A stretch of DNA of 14,618 bases, from assembly GCA_015068055.1 (NCBI GenBank), contig SVLG01000051.1, positions 1 through 14,618 on the forward strand, given 5' to 3'. The translations under genes and the position numbers were made by a program. The first letter of the stretch is position 1; each line of letters opens with the position of its first letter. The DNA comes from Oscillospiraceae bacterium (GTDB taxonomy: Bacteria; Bacillota_A; Clostridia; Oscillospirales; Oscillospiraceae). The notes under the pieces were generated by a model. The model saw only the letters and a list, made by a program, of their open reading frames with translations. It did no database searches and was not told where the DNA came from. This document shows, piece after piece, positions 1 to 7,748 of the stretch.

Positions 1-177
1 CCGGAACCGGGCGATGTCCACGCACTGCATCAGGCGCTGGGGGTTATCCCCCACCACCGTATGCCAGAACACGTTGATGCCAAGCTTTGCCAGCTCCTCG
101 GAGAGATCCCGGGCATCGGTATTGGCGGTGTTGCCCAGCAGCAGCTCGGTGCCGACGGAAAGTATTTCGGCGTTCAT
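1..177 (-). CDS. cinA: CinA-family protein, N-terminal part (partial, cut by window edge)
   Basis: Only the first 59 codons are present; the frame runs open off the left edge. The protein starts [19 protein letters not shown] and continues with [14 protein letters not shown]. This matches the start of the CinA family, whose N-terminal domain has the MoaB/MogA (molybdopterin-binding) fold; the GTELLLG turn and the TVVGDN segment are its hallmarks. Full-length members are about 410 residues and often carry a C-terminal nicotinamide-nucleotide amidohydrolase domain, which would lie outside the window. The ATG at 177 is preceded by AGAGGGG about 8 nt upstream, which fixes the start. It begins 20 nt after the thiI stop and is probably the last visible member of the leftward mgsA-to-cinA unit. 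Whether the C-terminal amidase domain exists cannot be seen. Confidence 0.88.
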   Translation of the reverse strand, partial: MNAEILSVGTELLLGNTANTDARDLSEELAKLGINVFWHTVVGDNPQRLMQCVDIARFR

Positions 178-197
178 GGGTGTTTCCCCTCTCTTTT

Positions 198-1376
198 TTA
201 TTCGCTGTCCACATCCAGCCGGATGCGCTCAATGTTCTGAAAGGCTTCATCCACCAGCGCCTGCACATCCAGCGCGGCCTCCACGGTCTCCACATCGTCC
301 AAACGGGGACGGGTGCGGGGGTGACGGGGGGTGAAGACGGTGCAGCAGTCCTCATAGGGCAGCGTGGAGGTCTCAAAGGTGCCGATCTTCCGGGCGTAGC
401 GGACGATCTCCTCCTTGTCGAAGCCGATGAGGGGACGCAGGATGGGCGAGCGGCAGACCGCCTCGGTGCAGGCCATGGCTTCCATGGTCTGGGAAGCAAC
501 CTGACCGAGATTCTCGCCGGTAACCAGCGCCTTGGCGCCGTTGTAGTCGGCAATGCGCTGAGAGAGGCGCATCATGAAGCGGCGCATGATGATGGTGAAG
601 TATTCCTCAGGGCACTTGTCCCGGATCTCCTCCTGAATGTGGGTAAAGGGGACGATTTCCAGCGTCATGCGGCCGCAGTAGCGGGTGAGAATCCTGGCGA
701 GATCAATGACCTTCTCCTTGGCAAGCTCGGAGGTATAGGGGAAGGAGAAGAAATGCACCGGCACAAGACGCACGCCGCGCTTGGCGATCATGTAGGAGCT
801 CACCGGGGAGTCGATGCCGCCGGAGAGCAGGGTGACGGCCACGCCGTTGGAGCCCACGGGCATGCCGCCGGCACCGGGCAGGGGCGCGGAGTGGACATAG
901 GCCGCCAGATCGCGGATCTCCACATGGACGGTCAGTTCCGGGTTGTGGACATCCACGGCGGTATCGGGGAAGGCCTCGGCCAGTTCGCCGCCCACCTGCT
1001 GGCTCACCTGAATGGAGCTGAGGGGAAAGCTCTTGTCGCTGCGCTTGGTCTCCACCTTAAAACTCTTTGCCGCACGCATATCGTCGGCCAGATACTCGAT
1101 GGCCCGGCGGGCGATGGCGGCAATGTCCTTCTCGCAGGCGGCGGCACGCATCACGCTGGCGGCGCCGAAGACCTGCGTCATGGCCTCCAGCACGGCGTCC
1201 ATGTCGCAGTCGCCAAGAGGCTCCACATAGACCGTGGACTGCAGGCAGTAGATGTTGAACTCGCCCATGCCCTTCAGGCGACGGCGGACGTTCTGCATGA
1301 ATTTCTGTTCAAAGTGGCGCTTGTTGAGACCCTTGAGTACGATCTCACCCAGCTTGAGGAGGACTATATCCTGCAT
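198..1376 (-). CDS. thiI: tRNA 4-thiouridine synthase ThiI, rhodanese-less form
   Basis: 392 residues. The N-terminal half is a ferredoxin-like plus THUMP tRNA-binding region, beginning with the typical [11 protein letters not shown]. The C-terminal half is an adenylating PP-loop ATPase with the P-loop SGGIDSP at 185-191 and the family segment [11 protein letters not shown] at 287-296. ThiI activates U8 of tRNA with ATP and transfers persulfide sulfur from a NifS-like cysteine desulfurase; in many bacteria it also serves thiazole synthesis. The rhodanese domain of the E. coli enzyme is absent, as is common in Firmicutes. Two cysteines at 344-345 ([10 protein letters not shown]) fall at the position of the conserved catalytic Cys. 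No desulfurase gene is adjacent in this window. The ATG at 1376 follows the HAD gene by 7 nt, with AAGGA upstream overlapping the end of that gene, so translation is probably coupled. Confidence 0.96.
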   Translation of the reverse strand: MQDIVLLKLGEIVLKGLNKRHFEQKFMQNVRRRLKGMGEFNIYCLQSTVYVEPLGDCDMDAVLEAMTQVFGAASVMRAAACEKDIAAIARRAIEYLADDMRAAKSFKVETKRSDKSFPLSSIQVSQQVGGELAEAFPDTAVDVHNPELTVHVEIRDLAAYVHSAPLPGAGGMPVGSNGVAVTLLSGGIDSPVSSYMIAKRGVRLVPVHFFSFPYTSELAKEKVIDLARILTRYCGRMTLEIVPFTHIQEEIRDKCPEEYFTIIMRRFMMRLSQRIADYNGAKALVTGENLGQVASQTMEAMACTEAVCRSPILRPLIGFDKEEIVRYARKIGTFETSTLPYEDCCTVFTPRHPRTRPRLDDVETVEAALDVQALVDEAFQNIERIRLDVDSE

Positions 1377-1383
1377 GAGTCAA

Positions 1384-2037
1384 TCATTCCTTTTCTTCCA
1401 GTATAAAGGAGGCCAGTTGGGCGGCGCTGTGTACAATGGCCAGTGCGCCGCAGCGCTCCAGTTCTTCCATATCCCGGTAGCCCCAGCTGACCAGTACGCA
1501 GGGGATGCCGGCGTTTTTGGCTGTGAAATAGTCCACGTCCGAGTCGCCCACATAGAGGGTGCGGCTCTTGTCCGCCCCCAGTTTTTCCATGGCCTCCCAG
1601 ACGGCCCGGGGATCGGGCTTGGGCTCATATTCCGGCTTCTTGCCGATGGTGACGGAAATGCGCGCGCCAAAATACTTTTCGATCATGGGCACGGCGTCCC
1701 GGTCGGGCTTGTTGCTGACCACGCCGGTTTGGATGCCCGCGGCCCGGAACGCATCCAGCATGGGGAGGATGCCCTCATAGGGTCGGGTGCCCTCCGCGGC
1801 ATGCTGAGAGTAGTGGTCGCAGTAGGTCTCATGGACGGCGGCAAGGTCGGCTTCCGCGCCCTTGACGGCGCGCTCCACCAGCTTCACCGAGCCGTTGCCC
1901 ACAAAGCGCCGGGTCTCGGCCAGGGTCAGCGCCGGGAGGGCGTGATGGGTCAGGGCGTGGTTGATGCTCCGGTGCAGCCCCTCCAGCGTATAGAGCAGCG
2001 TGCCGTCCAGATCAAAAATAACGGTGTCAAATCTCAT
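1384..2037 (-). CDS. HAD-superfamily hydrolase, phosphoglycolate phosphatase-like
   Basis: 217 residues with the four HAD signatures. Motif I is FDLDGTLL with nucleophile D9 and acid/base D11. Motif II is VVSNK at 106-110. The motif III lysine lies in KPDP at 140-143. Motif IV is GDSDVD at 164-169. The cap between residues about 15 and 85 is helical, as in subfamily IA (Gph/PpaX-like). Such enzymes dephosphorylate small phosphate esters such as 2-phosphoglycolate or phosphosugars, but the substrate cannot be read from sequence. The residue after DGTLL is Tyr rather than the usual Asp/Val, a minor departure. The start codon overlaps the stop of the ComM-like gene as ATGA, and thiI follows after 7 nt, so it sits in the middle of an operon. 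Gph or PpaX would be reasonable annotations; I leave the symbol blank. Confidence 0.92.
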   Translation of the reverse strand: MRFDTVIFDLDGTLLYTLEGLHRSINHALTHHALPALTLAETRRFVGNGSVKLVERAVKGAEADLAAVHETYCDHYSQHAAEGTRPYEGILPMLDAFRAAGIQTGVVSNKPDRDAVPMIEKYFGARISVTIGKKPEYEPKPDPRAVWEAMEKLGADKSRTLYVGDSDVDYFTAKNAGIPCVLVSWGYRDMEELERCGALAIVHSAAQLASFILEEKE

Positions 2038-3542
2038 AGCTTATAAGTAAAGTCATAGCTTCGGTACTGTATGGCCTCGGCCAGATGCAGCGGCTCGATG
2101 CTCTCGCTGCCCGCAAGGTCGGCGATGCTCCGGGCCACCCGCAAAACGCGGTCGTAGCTCCGGGCGGTGAGGCCGAGACTTTCAAAGGCGTCTTTCATAA
2201 GCTGTCTGCCGTCCTCATCCAGTGCGCAGAAACGCTCCATCTCGCCGCTCCCCATCTTGGCATTGCAGCCCAGGGGGCCGAGGCGGGAGCGCTGCCGCGC
2301 CCGCGCGGCATTGACCCGCTGACGGATCTCGGCGCTGCTTTCGCTTTTCCGGCGGTTTTGCAGCTCGTCGAACTCCAACGCAGGAACCTCCACGATAATG
2401 TCGATGCGGTCCAGCAGCGGGCCGGAGATCCGCTCGTGATAGGCCCGGACTGCCTTTTCCGTGCACTTGCAGCGACCGTCCCCCTGCCCGTACCAGCCGC
2501 ACTTGCAGGGATTCATGGCGCACAGGAGCATAAAGCGGCTGGGAAAACAGGCGCTGCCCGCCGCCCGGGAGATGACCACCTCGCCGTCCTCCATGGGCTG
2601 GCGCAGCACCTCCAGCGTGTCCGTGCGAAATTCCGGCAGCTCGTCCAGAAAGAGGACACCGTTGTGGGCGAGGGAAATTTCCCCCGGCTGCAGGAGAGCA
2701 CCGCCCGCCATGGCGGCGGTGGATAGAGTGTGGTGGGGGGAGCGGAAAGGTCGGGAAGTCAGCAGCGGATGCTTTGCATCCGTGAGCCCCGCCACGCTCC
2801 AGATTCCGGTGGATTCCAGCACCTCGTCGTGGCTCATATCCGGCAGGATGGAGGGCAGGCGCTTGGCCAGCATGCTCTTGCCGCTGCCCGGCGGGCCTAC
2901 CATCAGCACGTTGTGCCCACCGGCGGCCGCCACTTCCAGCGCCCGCTTAGCCGTCTCCTGTCCCTTGACCTCGGAAAAGTCAGGGATATGCTCCGACCGG
3001 GGCAGCGCCCCCGTTTCCGTGGGCGCAAGGGGTGCTTCACCCTTCAGATGGGCCAGCAGCGCAGCCAGACTTTCCACGCCGATGATCTCGATGCCGCCGG
3101 CAAAGGCGGCCTCCACGGCGTTTTGCGCCGGGACGTAGAGACGGCGGATGCCGGCCTCTCTGGCGGAAAGGGCCATGGGCAGCGCGCCCCGGATGGGCCG
3201 CAGCTCACCGCCCAGAGAAAGTTCACCGATAAAGGCCTCGTCCCCGGCAGGGGCCTCCAGCTGGCCGGAGGCGCAGAGGATACCCAGGGCGATGGGCAGG
3301 TCGTAGACCGTACCGGCCTTCTTCTTGTCCGCCGGGGCCAGATTGACCGTGAGGCGGCTGACGGGGAAGCTAAAGCCCTGATTTTTGATGGCGGCACGGA
3401 CCCGATCCCGGGCTTCCCGGACAGAGGCGTCCGGCAGGCCGACCAGATCAAACTGAGGCAGGCCTCCGGAGAGAAATATCTCCACGGAGACCTCATAACC
3501 CCCTATGCCAAAGAGGCCCAGCGAACGGATGGCCGACAGCAT
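2034..3542 (-). CDS. comM: YifB/ComM-family Mg-chelatase-like AAA+ ATPase
   Basis: About 502 residues from the ATG at 3542. Order of parts: an N-terminal Lon-protease-like fold (GIGGYEVSVEI ... FDLVGLPDASVREARDRVRAA), then an AAA+ core with Walker A GPPGSGKS (about 216-223), Walker B VLFLDE (about 296-301) and a CxC/CxC cysteine set (NPCKCG ... RCKC, about 346-360), then the C-terminal Mg-chelatase-like helical domain (LTARSYDRVLRVARSIADL). In naturally competent bacteria ComM is a hexameric helicase that extends recombination branches; the role in Clostridia is not established. An in-frame ATG at 3581 would add 13 residues but overlaps hisS by 35 nt and lacks family similarity. The ATG at 3542 gives the usual MLSAIRS... 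start, 4 nt after the hisS stop. The stop overlaps the HAD start (ATGA). Confidence 0.95.
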   Translation of the reverse strand: MLSAIRSLGLFGIGGYEVSVEIFLSGGLPQFDLVGLPDASVREARDRVRAAIKNQGFSFPVSRLTVNLAPADKKKAGTVYDLPIALGILCASGQLEAPAGDEAFIGELSLGGELRPIRGALPMALSAREAGIRRLYVPAQNAVEAAFAGGIEIIGVESLAALLAHLKGEAPLAPTETGALPRSEHIPDFSEVKGQETAKRALEVAAAGGHNVLMVGPPGSGKSMLAKRLPSILPDMSHDEVLESTGIWSVAGLTDAKHPLLTSRPFRSPHHTLSTAAMAGGALLQPGEISLAHNGVLFLDELPEFRTDTLEVLRQPMEDGEVVISRAAGSACFPSRFMLLCAMNPCKCGWYGQGDGRCKCTEKAVRAYHERISGPLLDRIDIIVEVPALEFDELQNRRKSESSAEIRQRVNAARARQRSRLGPLGCNAKMGSGEMERFCALDEDGRQLMKDAFESLGLTARSYDRVLRVARSIADLAGSESIEPLHLAEAIQYRSYDFTYKL

Positions 3543-3546
3543 GGCT

Positions 3547-4902
3547 TCAGCCCCGGATGAGCTTGGCGCAGCGGCGCTCACGCAGCGCGGCGTTGATATG
3601 CTCCGCAGCCTCGGCGGCGCTCAGCGTCCGCTGTTCGCCGCTTCGCATATCCTTCACGGCCACCTTGCCCTCGGCGGCCTCGTTTTCGCCGATGAGGACG
3701 GCGAAGGGGATGCCGGACTTGTCGGCGTAGCCGATCTTCTGCTTGAACTTCTTGTTTTCAAAATAAACCTGGGTGCGGATGCCGGCGGCACGAAGCACCG
3801 TAGCGGCGGAGACGGAAGCGTCCAGCACGTCGCCCATGGGGATCACCACAACTTCGGCCGGCGCGGTGATGAGCTCGTCGGAGAGCATGGCCTGCTCCTG
3901 CAGCACGTAGAAGAGCCTCGTCACGCCGATGGAGATACCCACGCCGGGGAGGGCCCGGTCGCAGTAGAACTCCGCGAGATTGTCGTAGCGGCCGCCGGAG
4001 CAGACGCTGCCCACCTCGGGGTGGTCGGTGAGAACCGTCTCATAAACGGTGCCGGTGTAGTAGTCAAGGCCCCGGGCGATGGTGAGATCCACCTCAAAGT
4101 TTTCGGCGGGAACGCCGAAGAGGGCCACATACTTCACCACCGTGGCCAGCTCATCGAGGCCCAGATCAAAGACCTCGTTGCGGCCCCGGTACTGCTCCAG
4201 GAAGGCGAGCTTTTCTTCGCTGCTGCCCGGGCAGGCGATGAAGCGCATCAGCTCGTCGGCGGTGTCGGCGGGAACGGCAAAGTCCTCCACCAGAAGGCTG
4301 CGGACCTTTTCGGGGCCAATCTTGTCCAGCTTATCGATGGTGCGCATCACGTCGCCGCTCTTTTCGCTGAGGCCCAGCAGAGCATAGAAACCGTTGAGCA
4401 CCTTGCGGTTATTGACGCGGATGCGGAAGTTCTTCAGACCCAGAGCACTGAAGGTGCGGTAGATGACGGCGGGCACTTCTGCCTCGTTCATGATGTCCAG
4501 CTTGCCGTCGCCGATGAGGTCGATATCCGCCTGGTAAAACTCGCGGAAGCGGCCGCGCTGGGCGCGCTCGCCGCGATAGACCTTGCCGATCTGGTAGCGG
4601 CGGAAGGGGAAGGTCAGCTCGTTATAGTGCAGGGCCACATACTTGGCCAGAGGCACCGTCAGGTCAAAGCGCATGGCAAGGTCGCTGTCGCCCTTGGTGA
4701 AGCGGTAGATCTGCTTCTCGGTCTCACCGCCGCCCTTGGCCAGCAGCACCTCGCTGCTCTCCAGAACGGGGGTGTCCAGCGGGGTGTAGCCATAGAGAGA
4801 GTAGCTCTCCCGCAGGGCGGAGAGCAGCCGCTCCATCTTCTGCTGTTCCTCCGGCAGCAGCTCCATGAAGCCGGAGAGAGTACGGGGTTTTACCTGTGCC
4901 AT
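3547..4902 (-). CDS. hisS: Histidyl-tRNA synthetase
   Basis: 451 residues, a class II aminoacyl-tRNA synthetase that charges tRNA-His. Class II motif 2 lies in RRYQIGKVYRGERAQRGRFR (about 101-120) and continues EFYQADIDLIG. The histidine-binding signatures are ARGLDYYTG (276-284) and CSGGRYDNL (301-309). Motif 3 is GVGISIGVTRL (320-330). The C-terminal part (about 345-445) is the anticodon-binding domain. The ATG at 4902 has AAAGGAAG about 7 nt upstream. Clostridial hisS often pairs with aspS; here it is followed 4 nt later by the ComM-like ATPase and preceded by the mgsA-like gene. The 74-nt leader is too short for a T-box, so no tRNA-sensing leader is seen. It probably shares the mgsA promoter unless an internal promoter was missed. 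Confidence 0.97.
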   Translation of the reverse strand: MAQVKPRTLSGFMELLPEEQQKMERLLSALRESYSLYGYTPLDTPVLESSEVLLAKGGGETEKQIYRFTKGDSDLAMRFDLTVPLAKYVALHYNELTFPFRRYQIGKVYRGERAQRGRFREFYQADIDLIGDGKLDIMNEAEVPAVIYRTFSALGLKNFRIRVNNRKVLNGFYALLGLSEKSGDVMRTIDKLDKIGPEKVRSLLVEDFAVPADTADELMRFIACPGSSEEKLAFLEQYRGRNEVFDLGLDELATVVKYVALFGVPAENFEVDLTIARGLDYYTGTVYETVLTDHPEVGSVCSGGRYDNLAEFYCDRALPGVGISIGVTRLFYVLQEQAMLSDELITAPAEVVVIPMGDVLDASVSAATVLRAAGIRTQVYFENKKFKQKIGYADKSGIPFAVLIGENEAAEGKVAVKDMRSGEQRTLSAAEAAEHINAALRERRCAKLIRG

Positions 4903-4935
4903 ATATATCTTCCTTTCTCGTTTTTCAGTAAAAGG

Positions 4936-4962
4936 GCCGCCGCCCCGGAGAGGAACGGCGGC
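4936..4962 (-). terminator. GC-rich hairpin between the mgsA-like gene and hisS, possible weak terminator
   Basis: Arms GCCGCCG and CGGCGGC (7 bp) enclose a 13-nt loop. On the minus strand the stem is followed by CCTTTTACTG, a short and imperfect U-tract. It lies in the only gap of more than 20 nt in the mgsA-to-cinA unit. It may act as a partial terminator that lowers hisS transcription relative to the first gene, or it may only protect the 3' end of the first transcript. Confidence 0.35.
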
Positions 4963-4976
4963 GCGTGGATTGCCGG

Positions 4977-5381
4977 TTATTTCTTTTTGGGGTTGACGAT
5001 GTCGCGCCAGTCCAGATCGCCCCGGCGCAGACCCTGAATGAGGACCTCGGCCGTGGCCACGTTGGAGGCGAAGGGGATGTTGTGCTGGTCGCAGAGCCGG
5101 GCAATGGCATCCACTTCCTTGGTGTCCTCACGGCCGGAGGCGTCGCAGAAATAGAGAACCAGATCCAGCTCGTTGTAGGCGATGCGGGCGCCGATCTGCT
5201 GGCCGCCGCCCTGACTGCCGGGCAGATAGAGGGTGAAGGGAAGGCCCGTGGCCTCCGCAATGGCGCGGCCGGTGGTGTTGGTGGCGCAAAGGTCGTGACC
5301 GGCCAGAATACCGCAGTAGGCGATACAAAACTGCACCATCAGTTCCTTCTTCCCGTCGTGAGCCATCAGCGCAATATTCAT
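4977..5381 (-). CDS. mgsA: Methylglyoxal synthase-like protein lacking the usual catalytic Asp
   Basis: 134 residues covering the whole MGS-like fold: MNIALMAHDGKKE, the TTG phosphate-binding turn (36-38), GSQGGGQQIGARI (55-67), and NIPFASNVATAEVLI (101-115). True methylglyoxal synthase converts dihydroxyacetone phosphate to methylglyoxal, bypassing lower glycolysis. In E. coli MgsA the catalytic Asp71 lies in GGDQQ; here the aligned residue is Gly60 (codon GGC). The region of E. coli His98/Asp101 also differs (Asp86 and Glu89 by hand alignment). D9, K12 and D80 correspond to retained active-site residues. Fold assignment is therefore strong, but enzymatic activity is doubtful or altered. The gene has its own promoter and AAGGAAGG ribosome site and heads the leftward unit with hisS. 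Confidence 0.85.
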   Translation of the reverse strand: MNIALMAHDGKKELMVQFCIAYCGILAGHDLCATNTTGRAIAEATGLPFTLYLPGSQGGGQQIGARIAYNELDLVLYFCDASGREDTKEVDAIARLCDQHNIPFASNVATAEVLIQGLRRGDLDWRDIVNPKKK

Positions 5382-5427
5382 GGGGTCACCTTCCTTTTGG
5401 ATTGGATTAGAACTACATATTCGGTTA

Positions 5428-5456
5428 ATTATATACCGGTTTGCAGCAGATTACAA
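5428..5456 (-). promoter_or_regulatory. Sigma-A type promoter for the mgsA-hisS-comM unit
   Basis: On the minus strand a perfect -10 TATAAT (5428-5433) is preceded by a 17-nt spacer and a -35 TTGTAA (5451-5456; 4 of 6 match TTGACA). The leader to the ATG is about 40 nt and carries AAGGAAGG. The flanking DNA is the only AT-rich stretch between the PII-like gene and the mgsA-like gene. No terminator for the PII-like gene is visible before it. Confidence 0.72.
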
Positions 5457-5482
5457 TAGCTTTGTTGGACAATTATGCAAAT

Positions 5483-6148
5483 TTAGTCATCCCTGGACCG
5501 GAGGCCCGCTACCGCGGAAATGGGCAGGGAGAAGCAGATGGCACCGGCGGAGGTGCCGGGGCCGGCCTTCTCGGTAACTGCACGCATGATGGCGGCTTTT
5601 TCGTCGCTGTGGGCCACAATATAAACCATGTCCTTTTCATCGGCCAGAGACACGCCGAAGAATTTCTCCGTACCGATGCCGCCGGTACCCTTGGCATGGA
5701 GGACCGTGCCGCCGCCGGCGCCGGCCGAGCGGGCCGCGTCCATAACCAGATCCACATGGCCTTCGTTGAGGATGACAATGATGAGTTCGTGGGCAAAGTT
5801 CATATCGGGTTTCCCTCCCTTTTCCGTATTGCCCCCCAGATAGCCGAGCGTTTTTCCCCCGGCTACGCTCTTGAGGGGGACGGAGAGCATGATGCCGTTG
5901 CCGGGAATGTCGATGTAAAGCTTCTGCCGGGCACTTTTCATAAGGCCCTTTGCCTCCCCGGCGCTGCCGATGCCGCCGATGATCGCCTTCTCCGTGGCCT
6001 CCAGATCGTGGAGGGAGAGGTGTTCATCGGTGGCTGTGCCCCGGCCGAGGCTCAGCATACACATCCGCAGCCCCGCATCCCGGTAGAGGGAGAACATTTT
6101 CTCGCTTTTGTGGCGGTCGGTAATGGCCAGCACGTAATAAAGTTCCAT
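5483..6148 (-). CDS. Double PII-like (GlnB-fold) signalling protein
   Basis: 221 residues that read as two PII-like units in tandem. The second half (about 119-217) is clearest: ELIIVILNEGHVDLVMDAARSAGAGGGTVLHAKGTG, then MVYIVAHSDEKAAIMRAV and AICFSLPISAVAGL. The first half (about 1-95) repeats the plan in diverged form: YYVLAITDRHKSEKMFSLYRDAG, LGRGTA, and IMLSVPLKSV. PII proteins sense nucleotides and metabolites and bind transporters or enzymes. The GTVLHAKGTG turn is typical of PII-like groups; a long classical T-loop with the uridylylated Tyr is not evident. The ATG at 6148 lies 1 nt after the stop of the DUF1538 membrane gene, with AGGTGG as ribosome site inside that gene, so the two are translationally coupled. 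Likely role: cytoplasmic regulator of that transporter (inference). Confidence 0.82.
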   Translation of the reverse strand: MELYYVLAITDRHKSEKMFSLYRDAGLRMCMLSLGRGTATDEHLSLHDLEATEKAIIGGIGSAGEAKGLMKSARQKLYIDIPGNGIMLSVPLKSVAGGKTLGYLGGNTEKGGKPDMNFAHELIIVILNEGHVDLVMDAARSAGAGGGTVLHAKGTGGIGTEKFFGVSLADEKDMVYIVAHSDEKAAIMRAVTEKAGPGTSAGAICFSLPISAVAGLRSRDD

Positions 6149-6149
6149 C

Positions 6150-7676
6150 TCAGCCCACCTCCCAAAGTTCGATGATCTCCGTGTCGCCGTAATCGCCCAG
6201 GGGCTCCGCCCGGCGGCTGCGGCGGGATTTGATCTCGTAAAGGGCCCCCATGACCTGCACGGTGATCAGGGGCATCATGGCCACCAGCGCCACCAGACCG
6301 AAGGCATCGGTCATCACGCTGCCGCCCAGCGCCGTGCAGGCGCCCATGGCCAGCGGCAGCATAAAGGTGGCGGTCAGGGGGCCGGAGGCCACGCCGCCGG
6401 AGTCGAAGGCGATGGCGGTAAAGGTGCGGGGGACAAAGAGACTCAGCGTCAGGGCCACGGCATAGCCGGGGATCACGAAATACATAATGCTCCAGCCGGT
6501 GAGTACCCGCAGCAGGGCCAGACCGTTGGCCGCGGCAATGGCGATGGAGAGACTCAGCCCCATGGCCCGCTCGCTGATGGCCCCGGCGCTCAGCTCCTCC
6601 ACCTGCTTATTCAGCACATGGACGGCGGGCTCGGCCCGGATGATAAACCAGCCCATAAGCATGCTCAGTGGGATCAGCACCCAGCGGAGCGCGCTTTCGG
6701 CCAGCATGCTCCCCAGCACATAGCCCAGAGGCGAAAAGCCCACGTTGACGCCGGTAAGGAACAGCACCAGCCCCACATAGGTAAAGCCAACGCCGATGAC
6801 AATGCGCAGGAAGGGACGACGGCGCAGACGCAGGGCAAAGATCTGGAACAGCAGGAAGAACGCGAAGATGGGCAGCAGGGCCAGCGCCACTTCCCAGAGA
6901 TAGTGGGGCAGGGCCTTTATATACTCCAGACCCAGGGCCACGGTGTTTTCCACATTGGCCGCGGCGATGGCGTCGGCGGCTCCGGTTTCGGGTTTATAGA
7001 TCGCCCCCAGCAGCAGCACGGCCAGAATGGGCCCGATGGAGCAGAGGGCCACCAGACCGAAGGAGTCGGCCTTGGCGTTTTCGTCGCTTCGGATGCTGGC
7101 CACACCCACGCCCAGTGCCATGATGAAGGGCACGGTCATGGGCCCGGTGGTAACGCCGCCGGAGTCAAAGGCCACGGAGAGGATGCTGCTGTCGGAGAGA
7201 AAGGCCAGCACAAAAATGAAGCCGTAGAAAACCCAGAGCAGCACACGCAGGGAAATGGAAAAGAGGATGCGCAGCATGCAGAGCATGAGAAAAAGGCCCA
7301 CGCCCACCGATACCGTCAGCACAAGAACACTCTTATCAATGTCCGGGACATAGGTGGCCAGCACCTGCAGGTCGGGCTCTGCCATGGTAATGGCGACGCC
7401 CAGCAAAAGGCTCATGGAAAGGATCAGCCAGAGCTTGCGGCTCTTGGTCATGCGGGCGCCGATGTAGTTGCCGATGCGGCTCATGGCCATGTCCGCACCC
7501 AAAGAGAAAAAGCCCATGCCCGCAATAAGCAGCAGAGCACCCAGCAAAAACGAGAGCATCAGCCCACTTTCCACCGGCACCAGCGCCAGACAGAGGATGG
7601 CCACAATCAGCGTGATGGGAAGTACGGACTCGATAGCTTCGCGCATTTTCTCGGCAAGGCCGTGACCGGTATGCAA
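6150..7676 (-). CDS. DUF1538 (UmpAB-like) membrane protein, two fused DUF1538 domains
   Basis: 508 residues, very hydrophobic, with roughly a dozen membrane segments. The two halves repeat the same signature: AFDSGGVTTGPMT at 169-181 and AFDSGGVASGPLT at 423-435, each followed by FGLVAL (206-211 and 459-464). Each half also has an AEP...VL segment before this (99-105 and 348-355). This is the DUF1538 family, one characterised member of which (UmpAB) acts as a Na+/Li+(K+)/H+ antiporter made of two subunits; here both are in one chain. The substrate in this organism is unknown. A short C-terminal cytoplasmic tail (about 484-508) is charged. Start at ATG 7676, with AAGGAGGAGAG upstream at a rather long 9-13 nt spacing. 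The PII-like gene follows after 1 nt. Confidence 0.88.
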   Translation of the reverse strand: MHTGHGLAEKMREAIESVLPITLIVAILCLALVPVESGLMLSFLLGALLLIAGMGFFSLGADMAMSRIGNYIGARMTKSRKLWLILSMSLLLGVAITMAEPDLQVLATYVPDIDKSVLVLTVSVGVGLFLMLCMLRILFSISLRVLLWVFYGFIFVLAFLSDSSILSVAFDSGGVTTGPMTVPFIMALGVGVASIRSDENAKADSFGLVALCSIGPILAVLLLGAIYKPETGAADAIAAANVENTVALGLEYIKALPHYLWEVALALLPIFAFFLLFQIFALRLRRRPFLRIVIGVGFTYVGLVLFLTGVNVGFSPLGYVLGSMLAESALRWVLIPLSMLMGWFIIRAEPAVHVLNKQVEELSAGAISERAMGLSLSIAIAAANGLALLRVLTGWSIMYFVIPGYAVALTLSLFVPRTFTAIAFDSGGVASGPLTATFMLPLAMGACTALGGSVMTDAFGLVALVAMMPLITVQVMGALYEIKSRRSRRAEPLGDYGDTEIIELWEVG

Positions 7677-7709
7677 GGTTACTCTCCTCCTTTTTTGGAT
7701 TTTGAAAGA

Positions 7710-7736
7710 CGGGCGGCTCCGGTCAGGGGCCGCCCG
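7710..7736 (-). terminator. GC-rich hairpin between ricT and the DUF1538 gene
   Basis: Perfect 8-bp arms CGGGCGGC and GCCGCCCG enclose an 11-nt loop, 13 nt past the ricT stop. On the minus strand it is followed by TCTTTCAAAATCC, a weak U-tract. It may end part of the holB-ricT transcription or act as partial attenuation before the transporter gene. Confidence 0.45.
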
Positions 7737-7748
7737 CAGGGAATTTTC

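Noticed and set aside
87..1406. 439-codon plus-strand open frame opposite thiI
   Set aside because: Antisense shadow of thiI, with His/Gly-rich composition typical of such frames.
4903..4976. T-box leader before hisS
   Set aside because: The gap is only 74 nt, with no specifier stem or T-box consensus. Only one GC hairpin is present.
3505..5037. 510-codon plus-strand open frame opposite hisS
   Set aside because: Antisense shadow of hisS and its neighbours. No ribosome site and no recognisable domain.
5832..5880. Slippery-looking G GGA AAA codons and interlocked short complementary arms (TAGCC/GGCTA, GAGCG/CGCTC) in the PII-like gene
   Set aside because: The -1 frame downstream gives no family-like protein, the paired arms flank rather than follow the heptamer, and a Gly-Lys linker yields such codons by chance.
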